NCBI RefSeq assembly: GCF_041537925.1
Contig: NZ_JBGOSH010000001.1
Location: 496,001 to 560,000 of the forward strand
Origin: Ruegeria_C sp041537925
Lineage (GTDB): Bacteria; Pseudomonadota; Alphaproteobacteria; Rhodobacterales; Rhodobacteraceae
Direction: 5' to 3'
DNA length: 64,000 bases
Below are positions 44,401 through 52,960 of the stretch, piece after piece. Made by a program: the position numbers and the translations under genes. The notes below the pieces were generated by a model. The model saw nothing but the letters and a program-made list of their open reading frames with translations. It did no database searches and was not told where the DNA came from. Numbering within the stretch: position 1 is the first letter of the stretch; every line of letters begins with the position of its first letter.

Positions 44401-45363
44401 ATGAAGGACATCGAACGCGCCCTTGACCAGCCATTGGTCAACCTGCGCCCCCGCGTGTGGAAGGCACGATTGCTGGCCCAGGCCCGGACCGAAGGTGAGG
44501 CGCATGAGTTGGGCGACCGACATTTTGCAACCTTTATAGACCGTGGCCCGACCCTGTTGGTGAGTTTTGAGACAATGCAGGGCATTCGCGCCATCTCGGA
44601 CAGCCATCAGCCGTTCGGCTTCGAGATGGTCCGCAAGAAGTCCTGGTCGCATCTGTGCATTATCTCCAACGGCGATACCTGGTTTCGTGATGAGAATGTT
44701 TATGGCTTTTTTGACCGGTTGATCGATGACGGTTTCTTTGAAGGGTTTGACAAGGTGGTGTTTTACGGCGCGGGGCCGTGCGGCTATGCGGCGGCGGCGT
44801 TTTCTGTCGCCGCACCCGGCGCTTCGGTGGTCGCGGTTCAACCGCAGGCCACGCTGGACCCAAGAATGACCGAATGGGATGGTCGCTTTCCCGGCATGCG
44901 CCGTACGGACTTTAACGACCGGTTCGGATATGCACCCGACATGCTGGATGCCGCCGACCATGCCTTTGTTCTTTATGATCCGGGCCAGCAGCTCGATGCG
45001 ATGCACGCAGCGCTATTTGCCCGGCCAAATGTGACCCGGCTACGGATGCGGCATATGGGCGACGCGCTGCAGACGCGGTTATTCGAGATGAACCTGCTGC
45101 ACCGCCTGCTCATGCTGGCCGCAGATGACAAGCTGACCGAGAAAGAATTCTATCGGATGTTCCGTGCCCGCCGTGCCTCTGCGCATTATCTTCGGTCGCT
45201 GAGCGCCAGGCTGGAACAGCAGGGGCGGCCCTATCTTGAACTGATGCTCTGCCGCAATGCGGTCGCGCGCATCCCCAATCGCCGACTGCGGCGGCGGCTG
45301 TCACAGTTGGAGCAACAGGCAGATGAAGGCGCATTCAAAGCTCCGCCCGCCGCCCTCTCCTGA
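44401..45363 (+). CDS. uncharacterised protein with a hydrolase-like glycine motif
   Basis: A 320-residue cytoplasmic protein that I cannot assign. It has an N-terminal helical arm (1-45), beta-strand regions such as GPTLLVSFETMQGIRA and SWSHLCIISNGDTWFRD, and a central strand-turn-helix motif VVFYGAGPCGYAAAAFSVAA that recalls the nucleophile elbow of alpha/beta hydrolases but with Cys in place of Ser. A charged helical C-terminus has EFYRMFRARRASAHYLRSLS. Homologues in Roseobacters may carry misleading sulfotransferase or PAPS reductase names. It may be cotranscribed with the glycosyltransferase. Confidence 0.7.
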   Translation: MKDIERALDQPLVNLRPRVWKARLLAQARTEGEAHELGDRHFATFIDRGPTLLVSFETMQGIRAISDSHQPFGFEMVRKKSWSHLCIISNGDTWFRDENVYGFFDRLIDDGFFEGFDKVVFYGAGPCGYAAAAFSVAAPGASVVAVQPQATLDPRMTEWDGRFPGMRRTDFNDRFGYAPDMLDAADHAFVLYDPGQQLDAMHAALFARPNVTRLRMRHMGDALQTRLFEMNLLHRLLMLAADDKLTEKEFYRMFRARRASAHYLRSLSARLEQQGRPYLELMLCRNAVARIPNRRLRRRLSQLEQQADEGAFKAPPAALS

Positions 45364-45414
45364 TCCGGGCCGCAGGGGCTTTCCCGTCACCGGCACCTGT
45401 GCTAGCCGAGGCGC

Positions 45415-46455
45415 ATGAGCCAAAGCCTTACGATCCGCCGCCCCGACGACTGGCATCTGCACCTGCGCGACGGCGCAATGTTGCAGGCCGTCCTGCCTGA
45501 AACCGCCCGCCATTTCGCCCGCGCCATCATAATGCCGAATCTGGTGCCGCCGGTGGTGACCGGGACCCAGGCCGCCGCCTATCACGACCGCATTCTTGAT
45601 GCTCTGCCCGAGGGCATGGCGTTCGAGCCGCTGATGACGCTCTACCTGACCGAGGACACCGACCCCGAGGATGTGGCCGCCGCCCATGCCAGCGGGTTGA
45701 TCAAGGCGGTCAAGCTTTATCCTGCGGGGGCCACCACCAATTCGGCCAGCGGGGTGCGCGATTTCGACAAGGTCCGTCCGGCGCTGGAGCGAATGGCCGA
45801 GATCGGTCTGCCGCTCTGCGTGCATGGCGAGGTCACCGACGCCGAGGTCGACATTTTCGACCGCGAGGCGCAGTTCATCGACCGGGTGCTCGACCCGATC
45901 CGCCGCGCAACGCCCGGCCTGCGGGTGGTGATGGAACATATCACTACCGCGAACGGCGTCGATTATGTCAAGGACAACGCACGCGATCTGGGCGCGACGA
46001 TCACCACTCATCACCTGATCATCAACCGCAACCATATCCTGGTGGGCGGCATCAAGCCGCACTACTACTGCCTGCCCGTCGCCAAGCGCGAAGAGCACCG
46101 CCTGGCTTTGCGCGCCGCCGCAACCAGCGGCGATGCAAGGTTCTTTCTGGGCACCGACAGCGCCCCCCATACCGACCCGCTCAAGGAGAGCGCCTGCGGC
46201 TGTGCGGGCTGCTTTACCGCGACCAACACCATGTCGCTGTTGGCCCATGTCTTCGAGGAGATGGGCGCGCTGGACGAGCTGGAAGGCTTTGTCTCGCTGA
46301 ATGGCCCGGCATTCTACGGGCTGCCAGTCAACGAAGGTAGCTTGACCCTGACCAAAGGGGACCCTGTGACCTATCCCGACAAGATCGACACCGGCGACGG
46401 CCCGGTAACCGTGTTCGACCCCGGCTTTGAGATACACTGGCACGTCAGCAGCTGA
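45415..46455 (+). CDS. pyrC: dihydroorotase (pyrimidine biosynthesis)
   Basis: A 346-residue zinc amidohydrolase that cyclises carbamoyl-aspartate to dihydroorotate. It has the DDWHLHLRDG metal-binding motif, carboxylated-lysine region LIKAVKLYPAGATTNS, the VHGEVTD and TTHHLIINRNH histidines, and the catalytic aspartate in FLGTDSAPHTDPLKES. The length matches the E. coli-type homodimeric class II enzyme. It is followed by pyrE after a 67-bp gap containing a palindrome. Confidence 0.97.
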   Translation: MSQSLTIRRPDDWHLHLRDGAMLQAVLPETARHFARAIIMPNLVPPVVTGTQAAAYHDRILDALPEGMAFEPLMTLYLTEDTDPEDVAAAHASGLIKAVKLYPAGATTNSASGVRDFDKVRPALERMAEIGLPLCVHGEVTDAEVDIFDREAQFIDRVLDPIRRATPGLRVVMEHITTANGVDYVKDNARDLGATITTHHLIINRNHILVGGIKPHYYCLPVAKREEHRLALRAAATSGDARFFLGTDSAPHTDPLKESACGCAGCFTATNTMSLLAHVFEEMGALDELEGFVSLNGPAFYGLPVNEGSLTLTKGDPVTYPDKIDTGDGPVTVFDPGFEIHWHVSS

Positions 46456-46463
46456 GCGACGAA

Positions 46464-46507
46464 TTTCTTGCAAGAAATCTGGTCAAGAAAAATACAAGTT
46501 TCTTGCA
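46464..46507. promoter_or_regulatory. palindrome upstream of pyrE
   Basis: The 67-bp pyrC-pyrE gap contains a perfect 14-bp palindrome TTTCTTGCAAGAAA (46464-46477) and a second copy of its first nine bases, TTTCTTGCA (46499-46507). It is AT-rich against a GC-rich background, so it could be an operator or a transcript hairpin controlling pyrE. No regulator is known to me for this sequence. Confidence 0.4.
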
Positions 46508-46522
46508 CCCCGAAAGGACCCG

Positions 46523-47203
46523 ATGATGATCCCCACTACCTACCCGCCCGCGGAAGAGATCGCCCGCCTCACCGCGCGCATGTTGCTGGAAATCAAGGCA
46601 GTGCATTTCAACGCCCGCGAGCCCTTCACGCTGGCCAGTGGATTACCAAGCCCGACCTATATCGACTGCCGCAAGCTGATCTCGTACCCGCGCATTCGGT
46701 CGACGTTGATGGATTTCCTGACCGTCACCGTGATGCGCAATGCGGGCCTTGAGGCGTTCGACAATATCGCGGGCGGCGAAACCGCTGGCATCCCCTTTGC
46801 CGCGCTGGTGGCTGAGCGAATGGCGCTGCCGATGACCTATGTGCGCAAGAAACCCAAAGGCTACGGTCGCAACGCCCGAATCGAAGGCGCGATGGGCGAA
46901 GGCGAGCGCGTGCTGCTGGTCGAGGACCTGACCACCGATGGCGGATCGAAGCTGAGCTTTGTTGACGCGATCCGCGAGACCGGCGCCAGTTGCGGGCACA
47001 CGGCGGTGATCTTCTATTATGGCATTTTCCCGGAAACCGAAAAGACGCTGGGCGATCACGGGGTTGCACTGCATCACTTGTGTACCTGGTGGGACGTGCT
47101 GGCCGAAGCACGCGCGCAAAACGCGTTTGACGCCGAGACGCTGGAAGGGGTCGAGGCGTTCCTGAACGACCCGCGCGGCTGGCAGGACGCCCACAAAACC
47201 TGA
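46523..47203 (+). CDS. pyrE: orotate phosphoribosyltransferase
   Basis: A 226-residue enzyme making orotidine 5'-phosphate from orotate and PRPP. Visible motifs are FTLASGLPSPTYIDCRKLIS, the GGETAGIPFAALVAERMALP strand, YVRKKPKGYGR (substrate-binding loop) and the PRPP-binding signature RVLLVEDLTTDGGSKLSFVD. The ATG at 46523 follows AAAGGA; a second ATG is immediately next. Pairing with pyrC fits a pyrimidine cluster. Confidence 0.97.
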   Translation: MMIPTTYPPAEEIARLTARMLLEIKAVHFNAREPFTLASGLPSPTYIDCRKLISYPRIRSTLMDFLTVTVMRNAGLEAFDNIAGGETAGIPFAALVAERMALPMTYVRKKPKGYGRNARIEGAMGEGERVLLVEDLTTDGGSKLSFVDAIRETGASCGHTAVIFYYGIFPETEKTLGDHGVALHHLCTWWDVLAEARAQNAFDAETLEGVEAFLNDPRGWQDAHKT

Positions 47204-47267
47204 CCCTACGTCAACCAACGGCAGACACCTCGCCTGATCGGCTGATCCGTGCCACTTATACCAGATG

Positions 47268-47297
47268 TTGACGAATTGCCCCTTCCCCCTTCATGAT
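47268..47297 (+). promoter_or_regulatory. weak candidate promoter of dnaB
   Basis: TTGACG (47268-47273) precedes CATGAT or TCATGA at 17-18 bp spacing, about 105 bp before the dnaB start. An imperfect C/G-rich inverted repeat (around 47279-47310) overlaps the -10 region. Only the -35 element is convincing. Confidence 0.35.
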
Positions 47298-47401
47298 ATA
47301 GGGGGAGGGAGAGTACTCACAATCTATCCCCAGAAACATACAATTTGCCCCCGCCGCGGCGCGTCCGCTATGACATCACACCCAAGGGCGGTGAGAACAA
47401 A

Positions 47402-48892
47402 ATGAACGAGATCAGCAGTATCGATCAGGCGCAGATCCAGATCCAGAATGCGGAAACCATGCCGCATTCGGTCGAGGCCGAGCAGCAGCTTCTGGGCGCG
47501 ATCCTGACCAATAACGACCTTTACGACCGGGTGGCGGCCACAATCGGCCCCGAGCATTTCTATGACCCGGTCCATGCCCGCATATTCGAGGTTGCCTCGG
47601 CCCGCATCGCCAAGAACGCGCTGGCCTCGCCGGTCACGCTGAAATCCTTCATGGCCGATGACGAGGGCCTCAAAGAGCTGGGTGGTGCCACCTATCTGAT
47701 CAACCTCGCCGGGGCCTCGATCAGCGCCTTTGCCGTGCATGATTATGCGCAGATGATCTATGATCTGGCGATCCGGCGTGAATTGATCGGGCTTGGGCGC
47801 GAGATCTCGGACAAGGCGGCGCGGGTCGATGTGGCCAGCGAACCCAAGGAACAGATCGTCGAAGCCGAGCAGAAACTTTACCAGCTATCCGAGCAGGGCC
47901 AGACCGAACAGGGGTTCAAATCCTTCCTGAAGGCCGTTACCGAAGCCGTGAACGTCACCAATGAAGCCTATCAGCGTGGCGGCGGCATGGCGGGACTCTC
48001 GACCGGTCTGGCCGACCTGGACAAGCAATTGGGCGGGTTGCACCCCTCGGACCTGATCATTCTGGCGGGACGCCCCTCGATGGGGAAAACCTCGCTGGCG
48101 ACCAATGTGGCCTTCAACGTGGCCAAGGCATACAAGCGCGGGCAGAAGCCCGACGGCACCGAAGGCGCGATTGATGGCGGCGTTGTTGGTTTCTTTTCGC
48201 TGGAGATGAGCGCCGAGCAGCTCGCAGGCCGGATTCTGGCCGAGGCGTCGGAAATCTCGTCGCACAAGATCCGGCAGGGCGACATGACGGAATCCGAATT
48301 CCGCCGCTTCGTGAACGCGGCGAAGGACCTCGAGGCCTGCCCGCTTTTCATCGACGACACTCCCGCCCTGCCCATCGCGCAGCTTGCGGCGCGCGCCCGG
48401 CGGTTAAAGCGGACCCATGGTCTGGACCTGTTGGTGATCGATTATCTGCAGCTCTGCCGGGGCATGGCCGACAATCGCGTCAACGAGATCGCCGAGATTT
48501 CGATGGGGATGAAGGCCATCGCCAAGGAATTGCAGATTCCGGTGGTCGCGCTGTCCCAGCTTTCGCGACAGGTCGAAAATCGCGACGACAAGCGCCCGCA
48601 ACTCAGCGATCTGCGCGAATCCGGCTCGATCGAGCAGGATGCCGATGTGGTGATGTTCGTGTTCCGCGAGGAATATTACAAGGAACGCGAAAAGCCCGGT
48701 GATCACGAGCTGGACAAGATGGAAGAGTGGAAGACCGCGATGGAACACCTGCACGGCAAGGCCGAGGTGATCGTGGGCAAGCAGCGTCACGGCCCCATCG
48801 GCACGGTTGAACTCAGCTTTGAGGCGCAATTCACCCGGTTCGGCAATCTGGTCAAGCCCTGGCAGCAGGGGATCGAAGACATGGGCCAGTGA
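47402..48892 (+). CDS. dnaB: replicative DNA helicase DnaB
   Basis: A 496-residue hexameric helicase. The N-terminal DnaG-interaction domain (PHSVEAEQQLLGAILTNNDL) is followed by the RecA-like motor with Walker A AGRPSMGKTSLATNVA, GFFSLEMSAEQLAGRI, Walker B LLVIDYLQLCRG, and VVALSQLSRQVENRDDKRPQ with DLRESGSIEQDADVVMFVFR. A ~15-residue insert (KRGQKPDGTEGAIDGG) near 250 follows the P-loop helix. It drives fork unwinding. The FosA-like gene starts within the TGATG overlap at its stop. The ATG at 47402 is chosen; the frame is open 57 bp upstream. Confidence 0.97.
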   Translation: MNEISSIDQAQIQIQNAETMPHSVEAEQQLLGAILTNNDLYDRVAATIGPEHFYDPVHARIFEVASARIAKNALASPVTLKSFMADDEGLKELGGATYLINLAGASISAFAVHDYAQMIYDLAIRRELIGLGREISDKAARVDVASEPKEQIVEAEQKLYQLSEQGQTEQGFKSFLKAVTEAVNVTNEAYQRGGGMAGLSTGLADLDKQLGGLHPSDLIILAGRPSMGKTSLATNVAFNVAKAYKRGQKPDGTEGAIDGGVVGFFSLEMSAEQLAGRILAEASEISSHKIRQGDMTESEFRRFVNAAKDLEACPLFIDDTPALPIAQLAARARRLKRTHGLDLLVIDYLQLCRGMADNRVNEIAEISMGMKAIAKELQIPVVALSQLSRQVENRDDKRPQLSDLRESGSIEQDADVVMFVFREEYYKEREKPGDHELDKMEEWKTAMEHLHGKAEVIVGKQRHGPIGTVELSFEAQFTRFGNLVKPWQQGIEDMGQ

Positions 48893-49320
48893 TGCCCGGC
48901 ATCCGGGGGGTCAACCACGTCACGCTGGTCTGTTCCGATCTGGATCGCTCATTCGCCTGGTACCGCGACATTCTTGGGGCGCAGCCCCAGGCCCGCTGGG
49001 CGGCGGGTGCATACCTGGAACTTGGCGCATTGTGGCTCTGCCTTGAGGCAGGCCTGCCTGACGCGCGCGCGGATGACACGCATCTGGCGCTGGACTGTGA
49101 CGCATCGTGCTTTGCAGATCTGGCCGCCCGCATCAAAGCGGCCAGCGTGCTGTGGAAAGAAAACCGCTCCGAGGGTGCCTCGCTTTATTTTCTCGATCCC
49201 GATGGTCACAAGCTGGAGCTGCATGTGGGCGATCTGCGCACACGGCTTGCGGCTTATGAATCCAGAGACGATGTCGAGTTTTTCCCGCCCCCTGTTTCCG
49301 GTCGGGAAACGGCAAGCTAG
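48892..49320 (+). CDS. FosA-family (VOC) fosfomycin glutathione transferase homologue
   Basis: A 142-residue vicinal-oxygen-chelate protein very like FosA, the Mn2+/K+-dependent enzyme that adds glutathione to fosfomycin. Metal ligands are at His9 (NHVTL), His64 (THLAL) and Glu109 (KLELH). FosA-like substrate residues are Thr11, Tyr41, Trp48, Lys89, Ser93, Ser97, Tyr99 and Arg118, in the diagnostic WKENRSEGASLYFLDPDGHK stretch. Other glyoxalase-like activities cannot be excluded. It starts at the dnaB stop (TGATG), suggesting translational coupling, and precedes alr. Confidence 0.85.
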   Translation: MPGIRGVNHVTLVCSDLDRSFAWYRDILGAQPQARWAAGAYLELGALWLCLEAGLPDARADDTHLALDCDASCFADLAARIKAASVLWKENRSEGASLYFLDPDGHKLELHVGDLRTRLAAYESRDDVEFFPPPVSGRETAS

Positions 49321-49405
49321 ACTTTGCCGTGATCTCTGCGTAAACCCGCCCGACTGCGGGGATTTCTGACTTGACCTGCCCTGCCTCCATGTCAAGAACA
49401 GGGCC

Positions 49406-50440
49406 ATGAGCACATCACATCTGACAATCGACCTGACCGCGCTGGCCGATAACTGGAAAGCGCTGGACGCCAGAAACACCAGTGAAACAGGTGCCGTGGT
49501 CAAGGCTGACGGCTATGGGCTGGGCGCGGGCCGGGCCGCCAGCGCGCTGGCCGAGGCGGGAGCGCGCCAATTCTTCGTGGCAGTGGCCGAGGAAGGCGCC
49601 GCCGTGCGCAAGGCCGTGGGTGACGGACCGGTCATTTCGGTCTTCTCCGGCCATATGTCGGGCGACGCCCCGCTGTTGCGCGACCACAAGCTGGTGCCGA
49701 TGATCAATTCGGTCGAACAGATGCTGCGCCATGCGCGCGAGTTGGGTGGCCATCCTTTCGGCATCCAGCTTGACACCGGCATGAACCGGCTGGGGCTGGA
49801 ACCGCATGAATGGGCCGCTCTCAGGGATGTCGCGCTGCGACAGGGCCCGACGCTGATCATGTCGCATCTAGCCTGCGCGGATGAACCGCACCACGAGATG
49901 AACGCACAACAATTGCGTGTTTTCAGAGAGATGACAGATGGTCTTCAGGTTCCCAGATCGCTGGCCGCCACCGGTGGTCTGCTGCTTGGGCCGGATTATC
50001 ACTTCGACCTCTGCCGCCCCGGTGTCGGGCTTTATGGTGGTGAGCCGTTTGACGAGGCCAAGGCGGTTGTCACGCTTGATCTGCCGGTAATCCAGGTGCG
50101 CAGTGTCGAGCAGGGCGAAACCGTGGGCTATGGAAATACCTGGGTGGCGCCACGCAAATCCCGCATCGCCACCGTCGCAGCCGGTTATGCGGACGGGCTG
50201 CACCGCGCGCTTGGCGCAGGCATCGACCTGTTCCACGGCACCCAGACCTGCCCCGTCATCGGTCGTGTGTCGATGGACCTGATCACCGTCGACATCACGG
50301 ATCTGGAAAAAGCACCCGAAAGCCTGCAAATCCTGAACCGGATGCAGACGGTCGACGACCTTGCCGAAGCGGCGGGCACCATCGGGTATGAGATCCTGAC
50401 ATCGCTGGGCAACAGATACCGCCGGAGCTACGTCGCATGA
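49406..50440 (+). CDS. alr: alanine racemase
   Basis: A 344-residue PLP enzyme making D-alanine for peptidoglycan. The PLP-lysine motif is GAVVKADGYGLGAG (Lys33), the second signature is LCRPGVGLYGGEPF, and the catalytic tyrosine lies in GYGNTWVAPRKSRIATVAAG; IGRVSMDLITVDITD is also present. It is slightly shorter than average (about 360) but complete. It overlaps mlaE by 4 bp, so D-alanine supply and lipid transport genes share a transcript. About 85 bp separate it from the FosA-like gene. Confidence 0.95.
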   Translation: MSTSHLTIDLTALADNWKALDARNTSETGAVVKADGYGLGAGRAASALAEAGARQFFVAVAEEGAAVRKAVGDGPVISVFSGHMSGDAPLLRDHKLVPMINSVEQMLRHARELGGHPFGIQLDTGMNRLGLEPHEWAALRDVALRQGPTLIMSHLACADEPHHEMNAQQLRVFREMTDGLQVPRSLAATGGLLLGPDYHFDLCRPGVGLYGGEPFDEAKAVVTLDLPVIQVRSVEQGETVGYGNTWVAPRKSRIATVAAGYADGLHRALGAGIDLFHGTQTCPVIGRVSMDLITVDITDLEKAPESLQILNRMQTVDDLAEAAGTIGYEILTSLGNRYRRSYVA

Positions 50441-51219
50441 ACCTTCTGGCGCCTTTGGGCTGGCTGGGACGTCTCACGCTCGAGTTACTGAGCATGTTCG
50501 GAGCCGTTTCGCTTTTTGCTGCGCGTGCGATCAGCCATATCTTCCGTCCGCCCTATTATCCGCGCGAATTGATGATCTCGCTGCTCAATATCGGCTGGCT
50601 GTCGCTGCCGGTTGTCGGCCTGACCGCGATCTTTACCGGCGGCGCGCTGGCGCTGCAGATCTATGCCGGTGGCGCGCGTTTCAATGCCGAAGCCGTGGTG
50701 CCGCAGATCGTGGCCATCGGCATGGTGCGCGAACTTGGCCCGGTTCTGGTCGGTCTGATGATCGCCGCGCGCGTCACTTCTTCGATCGCGGCCGAGATTG
50801 CGACGATGAAGGTGACCGAGCAGATCGACGCGCTGGTGACGCTTTCGACCAATCCGATGAAGTATCTCGTCGCGCCCCGCGTGCTGGCAGCGCTGATCAC
50901 CGTGCCAGTTCTGGTGGGGATCGGCGACATCATCGGGATCGCGGGCGGCTATACCGTGGCGGTGCAGAATCTGGGCTTTAACCCTGCCGCTTATCTGCGG
51001 AATACCGTTGACTTTTTAGAGATGCGCGACATCGTTTCCTCCCTCGTCAAAGGCGCGGCTTTTGGGGGCATCGCGGCGGTGATGGGCTGCTATTACGGCA
51101 TGAATTCGGGCCGCGGCGCGCAAGGCGTGGGACGGGCCACCAAAAGCTCGGTCGAGTCAGCGGCGATCCTGATCCTGGCGGCCAACTTTGTTCTCACGGG
51201 GGTGTTCTTCTCGCTATGA
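50437..51219 (+). CDS. mlaE: MlaE-family ABC transporter permease
   Basis: A 260-residue inner-membrane permease of the phospholipid transport family. It has about five helices and the signatures MISLLNIGWLSLPVVGLTAI, ALQIYAGGARFNAEAVVPQI, VRELGPVLVGLMIAARVTSS and EIATMKVTEQIDALVTLSTN, the last being the conserved MlaE core. It forms a complex with MlaF. No MlaD (MCE) or MlaC gene follows in the window. The start overlaps alr by 4 bp and the end overlaps mlaF by 4 bp. Confidence 0.95.
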   Translation: MNLLAPLGWLGRLTLELLSMFGAVSLFAARAISHIFRPPYYPRELMISLLNIGWLSLPVVGLTAIFTGGALALQIYAGGARFNAEAVVPQIVAIGMVRELGPVLVGLMIAARVTSSIAAEIATMKVTEQIDALVTLSTNPMKYLVAPRVLAALITVPVLVGIGDIIGIAGGYTVAVQNLGFNPAAYLRNTVDFLEMRDIVSSLVKGAAFGGIAAVMGCYYGMNSGRGAQGVGRATKSSVESAAILILAANFVLTGVFFSL

Positions 51220-51962
51220 TCCTGATGGAGAATGTCCAGAAATCCTTTGGCGACAATCACGTGCTGCTCGGCATGAATCTTGAGATCCCCAAGGGAACCT
51301 CGATGGTGATCATCGGCGGGTCTGGCACCGGCAAGTCGGTGGGGCTGAAATGTATCCTTGGGCTGATCAAGCCCGATGCAGGCCGCATCATGGTCGATGG
51401 CAAGGATGCCGCGACCGGCGACCGCGATGCGTTTCTGGCCCGCTTCGGGATGCTGTTTCAGGGTGGCGCGCTGTTTGACTCCCTGCCCGTCTGGCAGAAC
51501 GTGGCTTTCCGCCTGCTGCGCGGCTCTCTGAAACGGCCCGTCGAGGAAGCCCGCGAGATCGCCATTGAGAAACTGCGCCGCGTGGGTCTGAAACCCAACG
51601 TGGCCGACCGCTTCCCGGCGGAACTTTCGGGCGGCATGCAAAAACGCGTGGGCCTCGCCCGCGCTATTGCTGCCGAACCCGAGATCATCTTTTTCGACGA
51701 GCCCACCACCGGCCTCGACCCGATCATGTCCGGCGTCATCAACGACCTGATCCGCGAAATTGTGGTCGAGATGGGCGCGACGGCGATGACCATCACCCAC
51801 GACATGTCATCCGTGCGTGCCATCGCCGATAACGTGGCGATGCTGCATGACGGGGTGATCCAATGGACCGGGCCTGTGTCTCAGATGGATGCCTCGGGTG
51901 ATCCCTATCTGGAACAGTTCATCACCGGCTGCGCTGAGGGGCCGATTGAGGCGGTGCGGTAG
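51216..51962 (+). CDS. mlaF: MlaF-family ABC transporter ATP-binding protein
   Basis: A 248-residue ATPase with Walker A IIGGSGTGKSVGLKCILGLI, Q-loop LFQGGALFDSLPVWQNVAFR, ABC signature ELSGGMQKRVGLARAIAAEP, Walker B IIFFDEPTTGLDP and the switch His in MTITHDMSSVRAIADNVAML. It energises lipid transport by the MlaE permease. It overlaps the upstream gene by 4 bp and the downstream small membrane gene by 1 bp. Confidence 0.95.
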   Translation: MILMENVQKSFGDNHVLLGMNLEIPKGTSMVIIGGSGTGKSVGLKCILGLIKPDAGRIMVDGKDAATGDRDAFLARFGMLFQGGALFDSLPVWQNVAFRLLRGSLKRPVEEAREIAIEKLRRVGLKPNVADRFPAELSGGMQKRVGLARAIAAEPEIIFFDEPTTGLDPIMSGVINDLIREIVVEMGATAMTITHDMSSVRAIADNVAMLHDGVIQWTGPVSQMDASGDPYLEQFITGCAEGPIEAVR

Positions 51963-52348
51963 TGAACCCGCTATACTTCTTTCTCTTGTCGTTAGCCGGC
52001 TTGTACTTCAATTCGGTGTTGTTTGTTTGGTTTGCCACGATGTTTTCCAAGCATGGTCTGATCTTTTCACCCTCGCGCGGTTTCACAGTAGCGAAACCGC
52101 TTTTGAAGTGTCTCCTATCTGGCGCCGTTCCAGGCATTTTCCTGACCTACATCCTCGCCAAATTTGTAGAAACAGCGACTATTCTTTTGAGCGTGCCACT
52201 CCTAATCGGGGTAACGATTTCGGCGTGGCTACTGCACAAAGAAATACTCATCCACTCTCAAAACAGACGCCGCAGCAATACTGCGGTACTAACTCTTGGT
52301 CTAGCAATGGCAGCGATTGTGGGCATGACGAGTCTCCAAATGGGATAG
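51962..52348 (+). CDS. small membrane protein, low-GC, unknown function
   Basis: A 128-residue protein from a GTG overlapping the mlaF stop by one base. Four predicted helices (about 2-26, 47-66, 70-89 and 107-123) with short loops; the sequence between helices is unremarkable (FSPSRGFTVAKPLLKCLLSG, HKEILIHSQNRRRSNTAVLT). The DNA is visibly lower in GC than its neighbours and codon choice is different, so the gene may have been acquired between mlaF and the PqiA-like gene. No clear ribosome site precedes the GTG, so expression depends on coupling to mlaF. Confidence 0.55.
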   Translation: MNPLYFFLLSLAGLYFNSVLFVWFATMFSKHGLIFSPSRGFTVAKPLLKCLLSGAVPGIFLTYILAKFVETATILLSVPLLIGVTISAWLLHKEILIHSQNRRRSNTAVLTLGLAMAAIVGMTSLQMG

Positions 52349-52359
52349 ACTTAACTCGC

Positions 52360-52812
52360 ATGACCCTCCGCCTCCTCACCCTCTCCCTCCTGATCCTCTA
52401 CCCCATCGCGTGGTTCGCCCCTCTGATGCGGGCGGGGCTGTTGCCGATCTTCGGTCTCAGCGAGATCAGCGTAATCACCGGGTTGCAGGCGCTTTGGGGG
52501 ACGGATGTGTTCCTCGCCCTGCTTGTCACCTTCCTTGCGATCTTTGCGCCTTACCTCAAGACGCTCGGCCTCGTTCTGGTGCAATGGGGTCTGCTGGACA
52601 CCCGCCTTTTGCCCACGCTGCAAGTGCTGGGAAAGCTGGCGATGGGCGATATTTTCCTGGTCGCGGTCTACATAAGTGTTGTCAAGTCCATCGGGGTCGG
52701 AACCATCGAAACGGCCTGGGGTCTCTACCTGTTCACCGGCTGTATCCTGGCCTCGCTGTTGCTGGGGTATCTCACCAAAGCCACACCCAAAATTGGTCAA
52801 CACAACGCGTAA
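52360..52812 (+). CDS. PqiA-like membrane protein (paraquat-inducible protein A family)
   Basis: A 150-residue protein with four hydrophobic helices. The N-terminus (LLTLSLLILYPIAWFAPLMR) and GLSEISVITGLQALWGTDVF, then IFAPYLKTLGLVLVQWGLLD and LGKLAMGDIFLVAVYISVVK, match one half of PqiA, which is normally a duplicated ~400-residue membrane protein. Single-domain PqiA-like proteins are common in alphaproteobacteria near Mla/PqiB-type lipid transport genes, which fits the location after mlaE-mlaF. About 12 bp separate it from the preceding gene. Confidence 0.8.
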   Translation: MTLRLLTLSLLILYPIAWFAPLMRAGLLPIFGLSEISVITGLQALWGTDVFLALLVTFLAIFAPYLKTLGLVLVQWGLLDTRLLPTLQVLGKLAMGDIFLVAVYISVVKSIGVGTIETAWGLYLFTGCILASLLLGYLTKATPKIGQHNA

Positions 52813-52960
52813 TTGCTTGAAAACCCGTATCTGTGTATCATCTGCCTATTGAGGCCAGAGCTTTTGTTTCGTGTGGATGAACCATGCGTTGAGTGCTGGA
52901 ATGATATTAAGCGCTTTTCCGCCGGTTCATCAGAGATTGATGAGGGTGGAGAGTTTTGCC

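Noticed and set aside
45301..46473. 390-codon minus-strand frame opposite pyrC
   Set aside because: Shadow of pyrC; no family features.
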